From contig JBFWNN010000031.1 in assembly GCA_050251035.1 (NCBI GenBank), forward strand, positions 1 to 64,000: DNA of 64,000 nt. Direction: 5' to 3'. Under the pieces are notes generated by a model. That model made no database searches and had not been told where the DNA came from. It worked only from the letters and a program-made list of their open reading frames with translations. Both the position numbers and the translations under genes were made by a program. Origin of the DNA: Taklimakanibacter sp050251035. Lineage in GTDB: Bacteria; Pseudomonadota; Alphaproteobacteria; Rhizobiales; Aestuariivirgaceae. Positions 60,999 through 64,000 of this stretch are shown one piece after another; position 1 is the stretch's first letter, and each line of letters opens with the position of its first letter.

Positions 60999-62137
60999 AC
61001 ATGATGGCGGCCGTCAGCGAGGCGAAATCACTCCGCACCGAGCGGCTCACCACGCTCGCCGCGGTCGAGAAAATATCGCCTGACTGGCAGGCGCTGGGCG
61101 AGTGCGCCTGGGCCCCGGCCGGCTTTCACCTCGACGGCTGGCTCGGACCGGTGCTGAAGACCTTCTGGAAGCGGCAGCCGGCGGAGATTCTGGCCTGCTG
61201 GCGCGGTGCGACGCTGTGCGGGCTGTTTGCGCTCAAAGCCGGTCGGGGGCCGCTCAGGCAGTCCTGGACCTCGCCGCTGATCCTCCTCGGAACCCCTCTC
61301 ATCGACAAGGACCTCCCCGAAGACGTCCTCAAGACCTTTCTGACGGCCTTGCGCGATAAAGCCCTCCTGTTGAGCGCCGTGCCGGTCACTGGCCCATTCT
61401 GGGACATGCTGGAACAGGCCGTCGCGGAAAACAACGGGTCGATCACGATCCTCGCGCGCTGGGAGCGCGCGGCCCTCATCACCGACGGCACCTTCGAGGC
61501 CTGGTTCGCCGGCAATTTCGAGCGCAAGCGGCGCAAGGAGTTCAGGCGGCTCAGGGCCAGGCTCGGCGAGGACGGCAAGCTCGAGAGCCTCGCCTGGGCG
61601 GACGGCGATCCGCTCGATCCGTGGATCGACGAGCTGATCGCGCTGGAGGCCAAGGGATGGAAAGGCCGCCGTGGCACGGCCCTTGCTGCCAATGCCGCCA
61701 TGGCGACAGCATTCCGCGAAGCTCTTCACCGTCTGGCAGCCGACGGCAGCCTCAGGCTCTGGAAGATCGTCTTCGACGGCAAGCCGATCGCCATGATGTC
61801 GGGCCTCGTCAAGGGCAACCAGGGCTGGCTCGGCAAGATCGCCTATGACGAAGCCTTCGGCAGATATTCGCCGGGCGTCATGCTGGTGCTCGATGCGACC
61901 GAAAGGCTGATCGACAGGGAAAAGCTCGCTCTGGTCGATTCCTGCGCCATCCCCGACCATCCGATGATCAACAATATCTGGCGTGACCGGCTGGCGCTGT
62001 GCGACGTGATGATCAAGGGGCCGGATCTGCCGTCGACCACGTTCAACCTGCTGCTCGCGGCCGAGAATGGCCGGCGCCGGCTGCGCGCGTCGGCCAAGGC
62101 CTTGTTCTATCGACTCACGAGAAGGAAGAAGTCATGA
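60995..62137 (+). CDS. GNAT/FemAB-like acetyltransferase
   Basis: 380 residues. The C-terminal half resembles BioF2-like/GNAT_6 acyltransferases (FEAWFAGNFERKRRKEFRRLRARLGEDG, ALEAKGWKGRRGTALAANAAMATAFREALHRLAADGSLRLWKIVFDGKPIAMM, GKIAYDEAFGRYSPGVMLVLDATERL), a type found in exopolysaccharide clusters. The N-terminal half is the matching degenerate GNAT-like domain. Cytoplasmic. Coupled by 4-nt overlaps on both sides to the flippase and the cupin-like gene. Confidence 0.85.
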   Translation: MNMMAAVSEAKSLRTERLTTLAAVEKISPDWQALGECAWAPAGFHLDGWLGPVLKTFWKRQPAEILACWRGATLCGLFALKAGRGPLRQSWTSPLILLGTPLIDKDLPEDVLKTFLTALRDKALLLSAVPVTGPFWDMLEQAVAENNGSITILARWERAALITDGTFEAWFAGNFERKRRKEFRRLRARLGEDGKLESLAWADGDPLDPWIDELIALEAKGWKGRRGTALAANAAMATAFREALHRLAADGSLRLWKIVFDGKPIAMMSGLVKGNQGWLGKIAYDEAFGRYSPGVMLVLDATERLIDREKLALVDSCAIPDHPMINNIWRDRLALCDVMIKGPDLPSTTFNLLLAAENGRRRLRASAKALFYRLTRRKKS

Positions 62138-63063
62138 GTATCGTTACCATCGCCGCCGATGTCGCGCGTGAGAAGTTCCTCAAGGCGCCCTTCGCGCTGA
62201 AGCATGGCCTCGCCGATCATCCGCTGTTCACGCTCGAGCGCCTGGTCCAGCTCGCGCAGTCGATGCCGCGCGACCGCATCGAGTATAATTCCGGCAAGCT
62301 GCTGCCGGGCCAGAGGCCGGAAGACATCCCTTCGATCGACATGGCGCCCGCCGAGGTGATCAAGCGCATCGAGGAGGCCAATGCCTGGATGGTGATCAAG
62401 GGCGTCGAGGCCGATCCCGACTATGCCGCGATCCTCAAGGCCTTCGTCGATTCGGCGCAGGCGGCGGCCGGCAAGAGGGCCGGCGACTACAGCGACCTGC
62501 AGGGTTTCATCTTCGTGTCCTCGGCCAATTCGACGACGCCGTTCCATGTCGATGCCGAAGAGAACATCCTGATCCAGATCCGCGGCGACAAGTTCGTCCA
62601 TATCTTCGAGAACGGCGACCGCAGCCTCGTCTCCGAGGAAGCGATGGAGATCTCTCCGTCCAAGCATCGCAACCAACATTATGAGCCGGCCTATGAGGCG
62701 CGCGCCGAGGTCTTCGCGATGAAGGAAGGCGATGCGGTGCATCTGCCCTATCTGTGGCCGCATTGGGTGCGCACCGGCGAGCGCTATTCGGTGTCCATGG
62801 CGATGACCTGGAAGACACCGGACGTGAACCGCCTCAACAAGATACGGCTGATGAACGGGACGCTCCGGCATTACGGCCTGCCGCAGAAGCCGCCCGGCGT
62901 GTCGCCGGCGATGGACGGACTCAAGGTCGCGGCGCATGACGCGATGCGCGCCGTCATCGATCCGTTGCGCAAGTCGGAAAGCATGCGCCGGCTGCTGCGC
63001 GCCGCGGTCTACGGCAGGAAGGCCAATTACTACTACGGCAAGGAAGAGAAGAAGGCGGGCTGA
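62134..63063 (+). CDS. Cupin-like/JmjC-type iron-binding protein
   Basis: 309 residues. The core matches cupin-like (JmjC-type) proteins: TTPFHVDAEENILIQIRGDKFVHIF gives H138-x-D140, and the third ligand is H203 or H210 in AVHLPYLWPHWV, the facial triad of Fe(II) oxygenases. RYSVSMAMTWKT resembles the end of the barrel. Probably a 2-oxoglutarate-dependent hydroxylase, but the substrate is unknown. Overlaps the acetyltransferase by 4 nt, so they probably act together. Confidence 0.83.
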   Translation: MSIVTIAADVAREKFLKAPFALKHGLADHPLFTLERLVQLAQSMPRDRIEYNSGKLLPGQRPEDIPSIDMAPAEVIKRIEEANAWMVIKGVEADPDYAAILKAFVDSAQAAAGKRAGDYSDLQGFIFVSSANSTTPFHVDAEENILIQIRGDKFVHIFENGDRSLVSEEAMEISPSKHRNQHYEPAYEARAEVFAMKEGDAVHLPYLWPHWVRTGERYSVSMAMTWKTPDVNRLNKIRLMNGTLRHYGLPQKPPGVSPAMDGLKVAAHDAMRAVIDPLRKSESMRRLLRAAVYGRKANYYYGKEEKKAG

Positions 63064-63082
63064 CGCCTTCGCTATCCGCGGC

Positions 63083-64000
63083 TCACTTCAGGCTGACGAG
63101 ATATTCGGCGATCGCCTGGAGGTCGGCCTCGGGCAGCTTCGACAGGTTCGACTGGACGGCGCCCATGCCACCCGAGGACAGCTTATCGTAGCCCAGCGTC
63201 TCGCCGAACTGCATCGCAGAGACGAGATCCTTGGCATCCTTGTAGCGCTTGCGCTCGACCAGTCCGCGCAATGACGGCACGCGTCCTTCGCCTTCGGGAT
63301 GCGGCCCGCCGGCAAAAGCCTGGACATCGTCGCGCGCCATGAAGATGGTGCGCGGCGTATGGCATTCGCTGCAATGGCCGGGACCGTTCACCAGATAAGA
63401 GCCGCGGTTCCAGCTCGCCGTCGCTTGCGGATCGGGCTGCCATTTGGCATCCGAGAAGCCGATCCATTTCCACAGGCCGATGCCGCGGCGCAGGAGGACG
63501 GGAAACGGAATATCGGCAGGCTTCGCCTCAGCCACGACCGGCTTCAAGCTCATCAAATAGGCGCGGATGTCGAGCACGTCCTCGGTGCGCATGGCGGCAT
63601 AGGACGTGTAGGGAAAGGCCGGGATGTCGTGGCTGCCGGACTGCGAGATGCCGCGCTCGAGCGCATTGACGAAATCGAGCTCGCTCCATGAGCCGAGGCC
63701 GGTCTTCTGATCGGGCGTGAGATTGGGCGGGTAGAAGACGCCGATCGGCGTCTTGAGCGGCGCTCCGCCCGACGGCAGCGCTGCGTCGGCGGACGTGTTG
63801 GCGGGATCGGGCTTGTGGCAATTGATGCAGCCGCCGATGGTGTAGAGCAACGCGCCGTTCTCGGCATTGGCCTGGTGTTGTGGAATGGCATCGGCGCCGA
63901 GCGGGCGCGGCGCCGATAGAAACCACAGAACTGCTCCGCCCAGCAGGGCAAGCCCTGCGAGGCCGAGCAGTCGCGATCGGGTGATGATCCTCTTCCTCAG
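63083..64000 (-). CDS. Di-haem cytochrome c, 5' end beyond the window
   Basis: 306 codons remain open from 63083 to the window edge; the start codon lies beyond base 64000. The visible N-terminus is KRIITRSRLLGLAGLALLGGAVLWFLSA, an uncleaved or signal-anchor helix. Two haem motifs follow, CINCH near residue 61 of the visible chain and CSECH about 165, in two class I-type domains resembling the cytochrome subunits of membrane-bound dehydrogenases (gluconate/alcohol/thiosulfate type). Lacks the peroxidase features of MauG/CcpA proteins. Convergent with the cupin-like gene. Confidence 0.87.
   Translation of the reverse strand: MRKRIITRSRLLGLAGLALLGGAVLWFLSAPRPLGADAIPQHQANAENGALLYTIGGCINCHKPDPANTSADAALPSGGAPLKTPIGVFYPPNLTPDQKTGLGSWSELDFVNALERGISQSGSHDIPAFPYTSYAAMRTEDVLDIRAYLMSLKPVVAEAKPADIPFPVLLRRGIGLWKWIGFSDAKWQPDPQATASWNRGSYLVNGPGHCSECHTPRTIFMARDDVQAFAGGPHPEGEGRVPSLRGLVERKRYKDAKDLVSAMQFGETLGYDKLSSGGMGAVQSNLSKLPEADLQAIAEYLVSLK

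Noticed and set aside
63083..64000. The di-haem cytochrome as the missing MauG
   Set aside because: It has two CXXCH motifs, but they lie in class I-type domains of a dehydrogenase cytochrome subunit; peroxidase/MauG features are absent and it lies 45 kb from the amine operon.

Overview
The window is GC-rich chromosomal DNA from an alphaproteobacterium, most likely of the Hyphomicrobiales (Rhizobiales). The reasons are the rimP-nusA-ylxR-infB-rbfA-truB-rpsO-pnp order, a 180-kDa-type NAD-glutamate dehydrogenase, an Omp25/RopB-like outer-membrane beta-barrel, a Zur-ZnuC-ZnuB locus, and the short dispersed palindromic repeats typical of that order. Genes are tightly packed, often overlapping by 1-4 nt. 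I saw no rRNA, tRNA, CRISPR array, transposase or prophage gene.

Layout. 1-2.5 kb (minus): biotin carboxylase, biotin carrier protein and PxpA (5-oxoproline/carboxylase cluster), with a divergent LysR regulator. 3.5-7.3 kb: outer-membrane protein, a TIGR03032-type protein, a single-domain cyclic-nucleotide-binding protein and an agmatinase-family ureohydrolase. 7.4-14.06 kb: leucine/isovalerate catabolism (acyl-CoA synthetase, isovaleryl-CoA dehydrogenase, methylcrotonyl-CoA carboxylase beta and alpha). 14.06-18.8 kb: an amine dehydrogenase island. A membrane protein with a ferric-reductase-like di-heme-b core and four c-type haem motifs faces an operon for a tryptophan tryptophylquinone amine dehydrogenase (order B-E-D-A, resembling aromatic amine dehydrogenase) plus two small c-type cytochromes. 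18.8-21.9 kb: valine catabolism (isobutyryl-CoA dehydrogenase, 3-hydroxyisobutyryl-CoA hydrolase, 3-hydroxyisobutyrate dehydrogenase).

21.9-34.2 kb is an accessory regulator-rich block: GST/HxlR pair, MFS pump, SDR, an ECF sigma factor of the TPR/DGPF-associated type with two YCII (DGPF) proteins, VOC, DUF1428, two DUF899 thioredoxin-like proteins, two SRPBCC proteins with an ArsR regulator, plus MarR, TetR, LuxR-type and CGNR-like regulators. 34.2-40.7 kb: an orphan LivH-type permease, a lipoprotein and NAD-GDH. 41-51 kb: the translation/RNA-processing operon with a rimP leader attenuator. 51-56 kb: a Coq7-like di-iron protein, an alpha/beta hydrolase, Zur (with a Zur box on its own promoter), ZnuC, ZnuB and IspG. 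56-64 kb: aldo/keto reductase, farnesyl diphosphate synthase, MtgA, L32, then a translationally coupled flippase/acetyltransferase/cupin-like trio and the 3' part of a di-haem cytochrome c.

The most interesting region is 14-19 kb. An amine dehydrogenase operon lies between the leucine and valine pathways, next to an unusual b-haem/c-haem fusion that could connect periplasmic amine oxidation with the membrane. A second theme is a family of roughly 140-155 bp mirror-armed repeats lodged inside operons; one of them supplies the ribosome-binding site of znuB.
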